From positions 1,302,001 to 1,366,000 of the forward strand of contig NZ_CP071518.1 in assembly GCF_016613535.2 (NCBI RefSeq): 64,000 nt of DNA, given 5' to 3'. The DNA is from Lysobacter solisilvae (GTDB taxonomy: Bacteria > Pseudomonadota > Gammaproteobacteria > Xanthomonadales > Xanthomonadaceae). Positions 35,619-42,805 of the stretch are shown in pieces. The notes below the pieces were generated by a model. It searched no databases. It was not told the origin of the DNA and worked only from the letters and a program-made list of their open reading frames with translations. Position 1 is the stretch's first letter, and every line of letters starts with the position of its first letter. Position numbers and translations under genes: made by a program.

Positions 35619-35684
35619 CAATTCATTCAAGCCGACAGCCCAATCGCTGCGCGATTGGTCTGCGGCTTAACTCAGGCGTTAGAC
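35613..35684 (+). repeat. attC 23
   Basis: 72 bp, ACCTAAC to GTTAGAC, type 3 middle (CAGCCCAATCGCTGCGCGATTGGTCTG). Confidence 0.9.
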
Positions 35685-35686
35685 CT

Positions 35687-36040
35687 ATGCGCAGGATTCT
35701 CGTAGTTTCGGCCGCACTGCTGTTTGCCTCTGCCAGCACTGCAGAGACTGCGCGCGCGCCTGAAAAGCTCACACCGACACAACTTGCTGCGTGTAAGGCC
35801 AAGGGCGGACGCCCCGAAATGGTGCTGTACTACGTCGAATCGTGCGTGTGGCCAACGCGGGATGCAGGCAAAGTCTGCCGGGGCAAATCCGACTGCCAAG
35901 GATTTTGCGAGGCGCCATTTGGCACCGAAGTTAATGCCAGGGCTGTCGGACAATGCTCCAAAGAAGCAGCGGACCGGGCCGGCGGCTGTGTCAACCACGT
36001 CGAGCGTGGCAGGTCCACGGGAGACATGTGTGTTCACTAG
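35687..36040 (+). CDS. cassette 24: secreted Cys-rich protein
   Basis: 117 residues. Signal peptide MRRILVVSAALLFASASTAE with cleavage near residue 20. The mature part has eight Cys (ACKAKGG, ESCVW, KVCRGKSDCQGFCEA, GQCS, GGCVN, DMCVH), enough for four disulfides, so a small periplasmic or secreted disulfide-rich domain is likely. Function unknown. Confidence 0.65.
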   Translation: MRRILVVSAALLFASASTAETARAPEKLTPTQLAACKAKGGRPEMVLYYVESCVWPTRDAGKVCRGKSDCQGFCEAPFGTEVNARAVGQCSKEAADRAGGCVNHVERGRSTGDMCVH

Positions 36041-36046
36041 GCCTAG

Positions 36047-36106
36047 GTCTAACAATTCATTCAAGCAGAAGCCGCTTCGCGGCTCGGCTTAACTCAGGCG
36101 TTAGGC
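36047..36106 (+). repeat. attC 24
   Basis: 60 bp, GTCTAAC to GTTAGGC, type 1 middle with AAGCAGAAG. Its left end GTCTAAC complements this cassette's own first bases (TTAGAC), as expected of an intact cassette. Confidence 0.9.
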
Positions 36107-36148
36107 CTCGCGGCGGAAACCACCTTCTTCACACAGAGGGATATGTGT

Positions 36149-36364
36149 ATGGCAGCAGATCAAAAGGTGAAAGGTCCCGCATCGTATTTTCCGTCGATCG
36201 AAAAGACTTACGGCAAACCCATCAGCCACTGGCTGAAGCTCTTGGATGCCATGAAGGACAAGAAGCACATGGAGCTGGTGGCCTTTCTCAAGTCGGAGCA
36301 TAAGATTGGGCATGGACATGCAAACGCTTTGGTTTCTCACCATCGTGCCCAGGGCGAGGCCTAA
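36149..36364 (+). CDS. cassette 25: DUF4287 domain protein
   Basis: 71 residues from ATG 36149, which is better spaced from AGAGGG than ATG 36143. The pattern ASYFPSIEKTYGKPISHWLKLL...KHMELVAFLKSEHKIGHGHANALV is the complete DUF4287 domain, a short helical domain of unknown function common in actinobacteria and proteobacteria. Stop TAA in its attC. Confidence 0.85.
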   Translation: MAADQKVKGPASYFPSIEKTYGKPISHWLKLLDAMKDKKHMELVAFLKSEHKIGHGHANALVSHHRAQGEA

Positions 36365-36418
36365 CAATTCATTCAAGCCGAAGCCGCTTCGCGGCTCGGC
36401 TTAATTCAGGCGTTAGCA
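36359..36418 (+). repeat. attC 25
   Basis: 60 bp, GCCTAAC to GTTAGCA, type 1 middle. Confidence 0.9.
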
Positions 36419-36421
36419 CCC

Positions 36422-36865
36422 ATGACAGATTCCAAATTTCGTTGGCTTCTCATCCTGTACGTCATAGTCACTTTCGCTGCTGCGTGGGCTGCTACTGCTC
36501 CATCCGACTATTCGCAATCACTCGCGGACGCCTATGCAAGTGAGCCTACACCATTCCTATACCGCCACGCCGGCCTCGCCTCCGGGATTGGCATCACGCT
36601 CATGCTGGCAGCCGTTGCGAGTGTTATTGGCTTGTTCTTCTTCAAGCGCTGGGGCCGGACAGTGCTGCTTTGGGCAGTAGTTGCCGAGCTTGTCGTCTAT
36701 TTGTTCTCGGGCCCCACGCTGCACTCAGCATTGGAGGACAGACTTGTTGAGATAGCCATACTCATGCGCGGAGCAATTCTTGCCCTTGTTTACTACTCGC
36801 CCATAGCTGGCCGCCTGAGTGCTAACAATTCATTCAAGCCGAAGCCGCTTCGCGGCTCGGCTTAA
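36422..36865 (+). CDS. cassette 26: membrane protein with attC-encoded tail
   Basis: 147 residues. Four predicted helices (about 8-27, 50-73, 79-97, 110-128). The frame continues through the attC start and ends with ANNSFKPKPLRGSA. N-terminus MTDSKFRWLLILYVIV resembles that of the decayed cassette 34. Function unknown. Confidence 0.6.
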   Translation: MTDSKFRWLLILYVIVTFAAAWAATAPSDYSQSLADAYASEPTPFLYRHAGLASGIGITLMLAAVASVIGLFFFKRWGRTVLLWAVVAELVVYLFSGPTLHSALEDRLVEIAILMRGAILALVYYSPIAGRLSANNSFKPKPLRGSA

Positions 36866-36879
36866 TTCAGGCGTTAGCT
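36820..36879 (+). repeat. attC 26 (partly translated)
   Basis: 60 bp, TGCTAAC to GTTAGCT, type 1 middle. TGCTAAC complements this cassette's start TTAGCA. Confidence 0.9.
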
Positions 36880-36894
36880 CTGCTAAGGGAAGTT

Positions 36895-37377
36895 ATGACC
36901 TGTTTGAAGTATCTAGCTGCCGGTTTGCTCGCGCTCTCCGCCAATGTCGCTGCAGCGGAAATCACTGACCCGTATTGCCCGCTCACATTCGCGCCGCCTG
37001 GCAAATGGGAACAGTCGGAATCTGGCTATTTCAGGTTGGCCGCTGCGGATGGCGCGGAACTGACGGGAATGCCTATTCCAGACTCGGCTCACGGCGAGCC
37101 GCTCGAACAAGTGGACCAAAAGGCTTCCTATTTCCATAGCATGTCTTTTGGCAGCACTAATCCGTCGGCCCCTGAGCAGGTTTCAGGCAAAGGCTGGAAG
37201 GGGTTGCTGCGGCAGCAAACAACCGCGCTTGGACCAGAGTTCCAGTTCGTGGTCCGGTCGGAGCAAGCAACGTGCCTTTACTACCTGCGTGTGCCAGCGG
37301 ATGCGTCGCCAACTCGGGCGCAGGAACTTCGGCAGGTTCTGTTATCGGTTCGTCCCAGTGCCGGGCCGCAGAGCTAA
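36895..37377 (+). CDS. cassette 27: secreted hypothetical protein
   Basis: 160 residues. Signal peptide LAAGLLALSANVAAAE, cleavage near residue 22. The mature part has two widely spaced Cys (DPYCPLTF, ATCLYY), a KGWKGLLRQQ segment and a C-terminal RAQELRQVLLSV helix. The layout fits a periplasmic domain of unknown function. Stop TAA in its attC. Confidence 0.6.
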   Translation: MTCLKYLAAGLLALSANVAAAEITDPYCPLTFAPPGKWEQSESGYFRLAAADGAELTGMPIPDSAHGEPLEQVDQKASYFHSMSFGSTNPSAPEQVSGKGWKGLLRQQTTALGPEFQFVVRSEQATCLYYLRVPADASPTRAQELRQVLLSVRPSAGPQS

Positions 37378-37431
37378 CAGTTCATTCAAGCCGAAGCCGC
37401 TTCGCGGCTCGGCTTAATTCAGGCGCTAGGG
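37372..37431 (+). repeat. attC 27
   Basis: 60 bp, AGCTAAC to GCTAGGG (right end altered from GTTAGGG), type 1 middle. Confidence 0.85.
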
Positions 37432-37465
37432 GCCCATGAACAAGCACACAATTCAGGCGTTAGAC
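37432..37465 (+). repeat. mini-unit with orphan attC right end
   Basis: Only 34 bases separate attC 27 from a second ATTCAGGCGTTAGAC end. This is the right quarter of an attC without its left half: a relic of a cassette deletion or of illegitimate recombination. Confidence 0.6.
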
Positions 37466-37488
37466 CGCACGCAACCTTATGGAGGCTC

Positions 37489-38073
37489 ATGGGTACTGAT
37501 CTTGAAGCAGCGCAAGCTGATATGCGCTTCGGCTACTACAGTGGTGCGCCCGGCATCTTTGCATCCTCTGCAGCATGGCTGGCGGCAGCCATCGTTGCCT
37601 TGCAAGTCTCTGCAAAGCAGGCGGTTTGGGTTCTCTTTGCCGGTGGCGTCGTGATTCATCCGGTCGGTGTTTTGCTTGCCAAGGCGCTGGGCCGTCCCGG
37701 AAGACATGAGCCTGGCAATCCGCTGGCGGCACTGGCCTTTGCCACCACGCTCTGGCTGATACTTAGCCTGCCGCTCGCTTATGGGGCATCAATCCTCCGC
37801 TTAGAGTGGTTTTTCCCCGCGATGCTGCTTGTGATCGGCGGCCGATATCTAACGTTCGGCTCGCTCTTTGGCATGCGGGTGTACTGGGTCCTGGGCCTTA
37901 CCCTTGCAACGGCGGGCTACTTTCTCGGCAGCACAGGCGCGCTTCCTGCAGTGAGCGCTTTTGTTGGCGCCGCCATCGAGGCTGCGTTTGCAGTCTCTGT
38001 GCTGGCTCTTGGGCGCCACGAGGTGCGGGCAAACAATTCATTCAAGCCGAAGCCGCTTCGCGGCTCGGCTTAA
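37489..38073 (+). CDS. cassette 28: DUF7010-like membrane protein
   Basis: 194 residues preceded by a strong ribosome site (GGAGGC). The sequence RFGYYSGAPGIFASSAAWL, GGVVIHPVGVLLAKALGRPG, GNPLAALAFATTLWL and about six membrane helices fit the DUF7010 family. Function unknown. The frame runs into the attC and ends ANNSFKPKPLRGSA. Confidence 0.7.
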   Translation: MGTDLEAAQADMRFGYYSGAPGIFASSAAWLAAAIVALQVSAKQAVWVLFAGGVVIHPVGVLLAKALGRPGRHEPGNPLAALAFATTLWLILSLPLAYGASILRLEWFFPAMLLVIGGRYLTFGSLFGMRVYWVLGLTLATAGYFLGSTGALPAVSAFVGAAIEAAFAVSVLALGRHEVRANNSFKPKPLRGSA

Positions 38074-38087
38074 TTCAGGCGTTAGGG
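38028..38087 (+). repeat. attC 28 (partly translated)
   Basis: 60 bp, GGCAAAC (drifted) to GTTAGGG, type 1 middle. Confidence 0.85.
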
Positions 38088-38097
38088 CCCAAAGAGC

Positions 38098-38379
38098 ATG
38101 ACTTCTCAATCCCGCGCTTTTGTCGCTATTGCGAACTTCCTAGTGGCTGTTGCCGTCGGCGCTTGGAGTCTCTACCTCATCTCAATGCCACTGCATCCAT
38201 TGGCCGGCGACTCCCACGGCGGTATCCTCGCGGCCTTCTCGGGGTTGTTCCTGGCGCCCGTGGCGCTTTCCGCCTTCGCAGCCGGCCGGCTCTTCCAACG
38301 GCAGTCCCAACGCGCCTGGCTCATGCAAGGAGTAGCGTTGGCGCTAGTGGCCGCGCTCGTGCTGGTGCTCGTGCTGTGA
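38098..38379 (+). CDS. cassette 29: small membrane protein
   Basis: 93 residues, three predicted helices (about 6-28, 42-62, 74-93), basic FQRQSQRAW between the last two. The C-terminus is VALVLVLVL directly at the end. Function unknown. Confidence 0.6.
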   Translation: MTSQSRAFVAIANFLVAVAVGAWSLYLISMPLHPLAGDSHGGILAAFSGLFLAPVALSAFAAGRLFQRQSQRAWLMQGVALALVAALVLVLVL

Positions 38380-38392
38380 TGGGGCGCGCGGG

Positions 38393-38449
38393 GCCTAACA
38401 ATTCATTCAAGCCGACCACCACTTCGTGGTGGCAGCTCAGGCGTTAGGC
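38393..38449 (+). repeat. attC 29
   Basis: 57 bp, GCCTAAC to GTTAGGC, type 4 middle with a short deletion after GGTGG. Confidence 0.85.
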
Positions 38450-38456
38450 CTCAGCA

Positions 38457-38675
38457 ATGAGAATCTTGCGACCAAATCCTCAAGCAGTCCGGATACTCGC
38501 CCAGACAGAGGGCTGGCTACTTCTCGTTGCGCTCATTCCGTCAGTCGTCTGCGCCTATGCAGACGGCCTTTGGGTGGGGCTCAAGTTCTTTGCGGGATTT
38601 GTCGCGGTCATTACGCCCGCGCTCGTGTGGTCGTTCTGGGCGTACCTCTATCCAAAGCAGCCCCCGAATGGCTAG
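38457..38675 (+). CDS. cassette 30: small membrane protein
   Basis: 72 residues, two predicted helices (about 19-37, 41-64), ending YPKQPPNG. No recognised family. The start ATG is seven bases after the attC end with little room for a ribosome site. Confidence 0.55.
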   Translation: MRILRPNPQAVRILAQTEGWLLLVALIPSVVCAYADGLWVGLKFFAGFVAVITPALVWSFWAYLYPKQPPNG

Positions 38676-38681
38676 CCTTGG

Positions 38682-38741
38682 GCCTAACAATTCATTCAAG
38701 CCGAAGCCGCTTCGCGGCTCGGCTTAATTCAGGCGTTAGGC
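38682..38741 (+). repeat. attC 30
   Basis: 60 bp, GCCTAAC to GTTAGGC, type 1 middle. Confidence 0.9.
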
Positions 38742-38745
38742 ACCT

Positions 38746-39102
38746 GTGAAAGCTCTGCGTCGACCGATAGTTCTGATAGCCCTCGCGATTCCACTCGCAG
38801 TGGCATTAGCCATTCTTTTGCACTACCAAGTCTGGCTTCGCTCTTTTACGGGCGAGGCGGTCACGGTCACTCCTGGAAAGTGGGTATGGGTTGAGTGCCA
38901 TACCCAACCGTTCAAGGCGAGCATTGAGAGCATCGACCAAGACGGGGTCACTATCGAAAGTCAGGGAGTAGTCTCAGGCCTGCCATGTCCCAGTGTTGGT
39001 ATCTCAAGCTTGGGCAATAATCGCTACTTCTTTCCGTTCCGGACGATTTTGGCTGTGGAGCAAAAGGAGAGTTGCGGTTGGCGCAATCCGTTCCCGATCT
39101 AG
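38746..39102 (+). CDS. cassette 31: membrane-anchored hypothetical protein
   Basis: 118 residues from GTG 38746. One N-terminal helix (VLIALAIPLAVALAILL) anchors a periplasmic beta-rich domain with three Cys (VECHTQ, LPCPS, SCGW). Function unknown. Confidence 0.55.
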   Translation: MKALRRPIVLIALAIPLAVALAILLHYQVWLRSFTGEAVTVTPGKWVWVECHTQPFKASIESIDQDGVTIESQGVVSGLPCPSVGISSLGNNRYFFPFRTILAVEQKESCGWRNPFPI

Positions 39103-39109
39103 GCCGGGT

Positions 39110-39181
39110 GCCAAACAATTCATTCAAGCCGACAGCCCAATCGCTGCGCGATTGGTCTGGGGCTTAACTCAGGCGTTAGGG
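39110..39181 (+). repeat. attC 31
   Basis: 72 bp, GCCAAAC (drifted) to GTTAGGG, type 3 middle. Confidence 0.85.
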
Positions 39182-39197
39182 CCCACAGGAAAGTTCT

Positions 39198-39611
39198 ATG
39201 CGATTCGTCCCATTCCTCGCGCTGGTACTATTTCCATCGGTCTGTGCGGCTGGCGGTTCTGTACAGTTCGGCCGCATTGATCGTCTCTTGCAGCAAGAGC
39301 CTGAGATCCACGCAGTTCTGCGCCAATCCTTAGAGATGCCAACTGAGGCCCTTGCGCAGGTTCGCTTGGGTCCACACTTCAAGCACCTTGGCGGCGATCG
39401 AATTGGCCCTTACACATTCGAAGCCTCCCCCAAGACCCACGGCTTGCCCGTTCTAGTGACTCTCTGCACTTCAGCGATCTTCCTTGATAGCGCAGGCAGA
39501 GTTCTCCCAACTGGCAGCGACCTGGAGTTTGGCGCAACCCACGTGCGGGAGCTGCTAAATGCGGTCGTTCTTCGGGATGTCGGTGTGAGCAGCGCGGCGG
39601 CTTGTCCCTGA
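39198..39611 (+). CDS. cassette 32: secreted hypothetical protein
   Basis: 137 residues with signal peptide FVPFLALVLFPSVCAAGG. The mature part has IGPYTFEASPKTHGLPVLVTLCTSAIFLDS, a beta-rich stretch. A ribosome site (AGGAAAG) precedes the ATG. No recognised family. Confidence 0.6.
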   Translation: MRFVPFLALVLFPSVCAAGGSVQFGRIDRLLQQEPEIHAVLRQSLEMPTEALAQVRLGPHFKHLGGDRIGPYTFEASPKTHGLPVLVTLCTSAIFLDSAGRVLPTGSDLEFGATHVRELLNAVVLRDVGVSSAAACP

Positions 39612-39621
39612 TGGCGGTGGG

Positions 39622-39681
39622 CCCTAACAATCCATTCAAGCCGAAACCGCTTCGCGGTTCGGCCGAATTCAGGCGTTGGGC
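39622..39681 (+). repeat. attC 32
   Basis: 60 bp, CCCTAAC to GTTGGGC; type 1 middle altered to AAACCGCTTCGCGGTTCGG with compensating changes that keep the stem. Confidence 0.9.
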
Positions 39682-39684
39682 CTC

Positions 39685-40116
39685 ATGAAGAAATTTCTCG
39701 CGAACGCAGCAACGTCACTGGTTACCGGCGTGTTCTTCTGCCTGGGCCTGGTCTTGACCTATTTGGTGTTCGATCATTTCGTACCTGGCGACCCTGTTCC
39801 GAAGGATCTGGTCTATGTGCGACTTCCTGGCGATCTGAAAGTAACCCGCCACCTGAAGGTCGCCGGTCGACCGCACATGACAATTCAAGGAGTTGTCCAA
39901 AACACAGGACGAACCACTTGGGAGACAGTCAATGTAGAGGTGGCTGTAAAGGCGGGCGGGGCGCTTGTGAACCAATGTGATAGCGACATTCGAGGAGTGT
40001 TTCTACCTGGGGAGAGTCGGACGTTCGAGATCAGCTGCTTCTACGTGGCTGGGTCCGGCCTCCCGGACAACATTTCTTATGAAATCGCTATCAGGTCGGC
40101 CGGCAAGCAGGCCTAA
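39685..40116 (+). CDS. cassette 33: membrane-anchored FxLYD-like domain protein
   Basis: 143 residues. One N-terminal membrane helix (TSLVTGVFFCLGLVLTYLV), then a beta-sandwich-like segment: MTIQGVVQNTGRTTWETVNVEV and FLPGESRTFEISC resemble FxLYD-type domains, which have the pattern G.v.N.g...v..v.v......G. Extracytoplasmic; function unknown. Confidence 0.6.
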   Translation: MKKFLANAATSLVTGVFFCLGLVLTYLVFDHFVPGDPVPKDLVYVRLPGDLKVTRHLKVAGRPHMTIQGVVQNTGRTTWETVNVEVAVKAGGALVNQCDSDIRGVFLPGESRTFEISCFYVAGSGLPDNISYEIAIRSAGKQA

Positions 40117-40172
40117 CAATTCATTCAAGCCAACCGCCACTTCGCGGCGGCGGCTTAACTCAGGCGTTTGGC
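40111..40172 (+). repeat. attC 33
   Basis: 62 bp, GCCTAAC to GTTTGGC; type 4-like middle CCAACCGCCACTTCGCGGCGGCGG. Confidence 0.9.
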
Positions 40173-40175
40173 CGC

Positions 40176-40547
40176 ATGACAGATTCCCGCAGCTTGCTCA
40201 GATGGCTTCTCCTGATTGCCGGAATTGTTTGGGGCTGCCTCCAACTCAACGGAGCTATTTTTGCCGCTTGGGTCGCGGGTGGTCCGCCCACGCCAAATCC
40301 CGAAGCTTGGCTCTTCGTTGCGGGTAACCGCTTTGCCTAGGCCACCGCGTCTTCTCTGGCGGGTGTCAGCTTGTTCGTCCTGCTGCACCGCGGCCGCCCC
40401 ACAAGCCGGTATGCTTTTGCGGCATTGGTCGCAGCAGTTCTCCTTACAGCGTATCCCTATGTCCGCGAGTTCATGGCTTCGAATGCTTGCCTAGACTCAG
40501 GTGGCCGGTGGTCTGATCTGCGCTGTGTTGAGCCGGCTGCGGCCTAA
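40176..40547 (+). pseudogene. cassette 34: membrane protein gene with internal amber stop
   Basis: One continuous frame of 124 codons from ATG 40176 to the attC stop at 40547, interrupted by TAG at 40338-40340 after GNRFA. Both halves look coding: MTDSRSLLRWLLLIAGIVWG before, SLAGVSLFVLLHRGRPTSRYAF and CLDSGGRWSDLRCVE after. With the stop read as sense it would be a four-helix membrane protein with a paired-Cys C-terminus. A single point mutation seems to have killed it; a sequencing error is less likely but possible. Confidence 0.7.
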
Positions 40548-40601
40548 CAATTCAATCAAGCCGCAGTCGCTTCGCGGCTCGGCTTAATTCAGGCGTTTGA
40601 C
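40542..40601 (+). repeat. attC 34
   Basis: 60 bp, GCCTAAC to GTTTGAC; type 1-like with CCGCAGTCGCTTCGCGGCTCGG. Confidence 0.9.
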
Positions 40602-41135
40602 ATGCTTATCAACCTTCTTCGCGCACTGTTGTTGATCTTGGCTTCATGGCCGTCCCTGTCCATGGCCAGTTCTTGCACCTTCGGCGAGGTCACTGATGAG
40701 GCCTTCTCATCTGCCAAGTACATCTTTGTGTTTCGCGTGCTTGGGACAGAGATCCGTGAGGGCAATAGCACTCCAGTAGGCGCAGAGCCTGGCTTCGGAC
40801 GCCTTCGCGTCGTCGAGAACTTTCGGGGCAGAGCCCCGTACGAGGGCTTCACGTTCAGCGCTCATCGTGGCTGCGGATCAAAGCTAGTTCCTGGGCATTA
40901 TTACGTCGGCGTTTCGTCCTCGTCCAAAGGCGAGTTTGTTGCCGGCCCCGCCACAGTCCTGGATCTGGGGAGTGAGTACCGCGAGGGGATAGATAACGCT
41001 CATGCCTTCGTTACGTTCTCAAACATTGCTTCCGCGGCGACTGGAATGGCGAAGCTTTCTGTGGTTCTTCCGCCCGGGGACCGGATGCCGATCGAGTACT
41101 TTCCGCTACCGCCTCCGCCGCCCGAGGATCCCTAG
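40602..41135 (+). CDS. cassette 35: secreted protein, possible TIMP/netrin-like fold
   Basis: 177 residues. Signal peptide ending SMASS, so the mature protein begins at or near Cys (SSCTFGEVTDEAFSSAKYIFVFRVLG). A Cys close to the mature N-terminus followed by a barrel strand with xxVFxxRV is the pattern of bacterial NTR/TIMP-like domains. The C-terminus is proline-rich (PLPPPPPEDP). Cassette 36 encodes a protein with the same layout. The fold call is an inference. Confidence 0.55.
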   Translation: MLINLLRALLLILASWPSLSMASSCTFGEVTDEAFSSAKYIFVFRVLGTEIREGNSTPVGAEPGFGRLRVVENFRGRAPYEGFTFSAHRGCGSKLVPGHYYVGVSSSSKGEFVAGPATVLDLGSEYREGIDNAHAFVTFSNIASAATGMAKLSVVLPPGDRMPIEYFPLPPPPPEDP

Positions 41136-41140
41136 TACAT

Positions 41141-41200
41141 GCCCAACAATTCATTCAAGCCGAAGCCGCTTCGCGGCTCGGCTTAGTTCAGGCGTTAGGT
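41141..41200 (+). repeat. attC 35
   Basis: 60 bp, GCCCAAC to GTTAGGT, type 1 middle. Confidence 0.88.
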
Positions 41201-41205
41201 GCCGC

Positions 41206-41628
41206 ATGAAGTACGCCTTTCTCTTGTTGTTCGTGCTGGCTACTTCTCCGCATGCAACAGCATGCTCGGTAGTCATTTTTCCTCCTGAGTACGAGTTTGA
41301 GAGGAGTGAGATAGTCTTGATGGCACGGCCGGTGGCGATTTCATTGCGTCCAAAAGAAGCGGCCGATCTTCGTTACACCGGTGAGTTTCGCGAGACCGTT
41401 CAATGGGAAGTGCTTCTTAGCTGGAAGGGCGAACTGAAATCTGGCGATACGTTCACCACGCGCCGTACCTTTGATGCCTCACCGTGCAGCTACGAGATTC
41501 GCCTGGCCGACAGAAACACGTATCTCCTGTACGGGAATGGATCTGAGCCGTACAAGTACTTTCGCTTGATTCCTGCTCAGCAATCGTCCAGATACATGCA
41601 GCACCTGTCCAAGAGGATCGTGCAGTGA
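41206..41628 (+). CDS. cassette 36: secreted protein, possible TIMP/netrin-like fold
   Basis: 140 residues. Signal peptide LLLFVLATSPHATA followed by Cys (CSVVIFPPEYEFERSEIVLMARPVAI), then WEVLLSWKGELKSGDTFTTRR and a second Cys in SPCSYEIRL. It has the same architecture as cassette 35 though little sequence identity. Periplasmic or secreted; function unknown. Confidence 0.55.
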   Translation: MKYAFLLLFVLATSPHATACSVVIFPPEYEFERSEIVLMARPVAISLRPKEAADLRYTGEFRETVQWEVLLSWKGELKSGDTFTTRRTFDASPCSYEIRLADRNTYLLYGNGSEPYKYFRLIPAQQSSRYMQHLSKRIVQ

Positions 41629-41638
41629 GCCGCGCGGC

Positions 41639-41697
41639 ACCTGACAATTCATTCAAGCCGACAGCCCAATCGCTACGCGATTGGCCTGAGGCTTACC
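41639..41697 (+). repeat. attC 36, truncated on the right
   Basis: ACCTGAC and a type 3 middle are present, but after GAGGCTTA the expected ATTCAGGCGTTAG end is missing and the next gene follows. This is the first clearly broken site in the array. Confidence 0.75.
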
Positions 41698-41702
41698 GTC
41701 AA

Positions 41703-42119
41703 ATGGATGTTGCCGCTGTCAAAGAGCACTGCAGCGGGTATCCCGGAGCTTCCTCGAAGCTGTACGGACCTCCCAGCAACATCCTTGTCTACTATGTCGG
41801 TGGCAGAAAGTTTGCCTACTTCAAGACCAGCGAGCCGGAGAAATGGCGCTTTAGCGTTTGCACCTCCTCAGAGCGCTTCCTGGAGTTGACTGACGTGCCG
41901 GGCATCAAGCCCGCCCGCTATCTGGCCAAATTCCGGTGGGTCACAATCGTAGACGTAGGTACGGTTCCAGCGGACTACCTTCAAGAGTTGATCACGTGGT
42001 CCTACACCAAGGCGCTCTCCGGCCTTTCAAAACGGCAGCAATCCGCTATCGCGGGTAAGCGGCCCAACAATTCATTCAAGCCGAAGCCGCTTCGCGGCCC
42101 GGCTCAGTTCAGGCGTTAG
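41703..42119 (+). CDS. cassette 37: MmcQ/YjbR family protein
   Basis: 138 residues. HCSGYPGASSKLYGPPSNILVYYVGGRKFAYFK and the C-terminal LITWSYTKALSGLSKRQQ match the MmcQ/YjbR (DUF419) fold, a double-wing protein sometimes proposed to bind DNA; the role is unproven. The frame is also open upstream through the truncated attC 36 (from 41625), but ATG 41703 is the natural start. It reads into attC 37 and ends NNSFKPKPLRGPAQFRR. Confidence 0.8.
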   Translation: MDVAAVKEHCSGYPGASSKLYGPPSNILVYYVGGRKFAYFKTSEPEKWRFSVCTSSERFLELTDVPGIKPARYLAKFRWVTIVDVGTVPADYLQELITWSYTKALSGLSKRQQSAIAGKRPNNSFKPKPLRGPAQFRR

Positions 42120-42121
42120 GA
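42062..42121 (+). repeat. attC 37 (partly translated)
   Basis: 60 bp, GCCCAAC to GTTAGGA; type 1 middle with CGGCCCGGCTCAG. Confidence 0.85.
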
Positions 42122-42128
42122 CGCATGC

Positions 42129-42419
42129 ATGGACCACCGCAACCTCAAAGACTGCGCACTGCTTGTCGGGTACAACCCCGAGGGACTTTGCGTTTATTCC
42201 ACGCAGCTTCCCCTGGCGGACTACTGGGATGGGGAGCATGTCTGGGACACGGACACTGGGGTGCAGGACCTTCGCCTGGAGCGAGTTCATGGCTATCTGT
42301 TCGAGCCATCTGGCGAGCTCATGCAAGAGTTCGAGAGCATCTTTGACATCGCCACTGGCATCTACAAGTCTGGTTGGCAAAAGCATTCCGATGGCACGTA
42401 TCACGTGGATGCGGCCTAA
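42129..42419 (+). CDS. cassette 38: hypothetical protein, 96 residues
   Basis: Acidic soluble protein starting MDHRNLKDCALLVGYNPEGL, with HVWDTDTGVQDLRLERVHGY in the middle and FDIATGIYKSGWQ near the end. An overlapping ATG lies four bases upstream in another frame. No family recognised. Stop TAA in the attC. Confidence 0.6.
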   Translation: MDHRNLKDCALLVGYNPEGLCVYSTQLPLADYWDGEHVWDTDTGVQDLRLERVHGYLFEPSGELMQEFESIFDIATGIYKSGWQKHSDGTYHVDAA

Positions 42420-42460
42420 CAGTTCATTCAAGTGGAAGCAGAAGCTCGACGCACCTGCTC
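42414..42460 (+). repeat. attC 38, left end only
   Basis: GCCTAACAGTTCATTCAAG is intact, but the sequence then diverges and no right end with GTTAGGC is found before the next gene. Confidence 0.65.
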
Positions 42461-42496
42461 CTGTTGGCGCACGTCGGTGTCTGCTGGTCCGGGCCT

Positions 42497-42715
42497 ATGA
42501 AGAGATGTCATCTGATTGCAAACATTCCGCCGACACGCTTCCGTTCGTTTGACGGAAGCGCTCCACAGGTCGGTGATGTGGTTGTGCTTGATCAGGGCTT
42601 TACCTTTCCGGACGGGAAGCCCGGAGGCCTCGTGTACTGTATGGGTCAGGGCGGGAGGTTCGGATGGGAGGCACAGGTGTATGAGTCGGAGATCGGCCCG
42701 GGCATTGCCACCTGA
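42497..42715 (+). CDS. cassette 39: small hypothetical protein
   Basis: 72 residues, with GDVVVLDQGFTFPDGKPGGLVYCMGQGGRFGWEAQVYESEI, a compact beta-rich sequence. The start at 42497 is the first ATG in frame. The stop overlaps its attC (ACCTGAC). No family recognised. Confidence 0.55.
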   Translation: MKRCHLIANIPPTRFRSFDGSAPQVGDVVVLDQGFTFPDGKPGGLVYCMGQGGRFGWEAQVYESEIGPGIAT

Positions 42716-42780
42716 CAACTCATTCAAGCCGACACTCCAATCGCTCCGCGATTGGTCCGCGGGTTAGTTCAGGGTTAGAC
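42710..42780 (+). repeat. attC 39
   Basis: 71 bp, ACCTGAC to GTTAGAC, type 3-like middle with CACTCCAATCGC/GCGATTGG arms. Confidence 0.8.
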
Positions 42781-42805
42781 CGCTCATAGGCATCGCGCGA
42801 GAACG

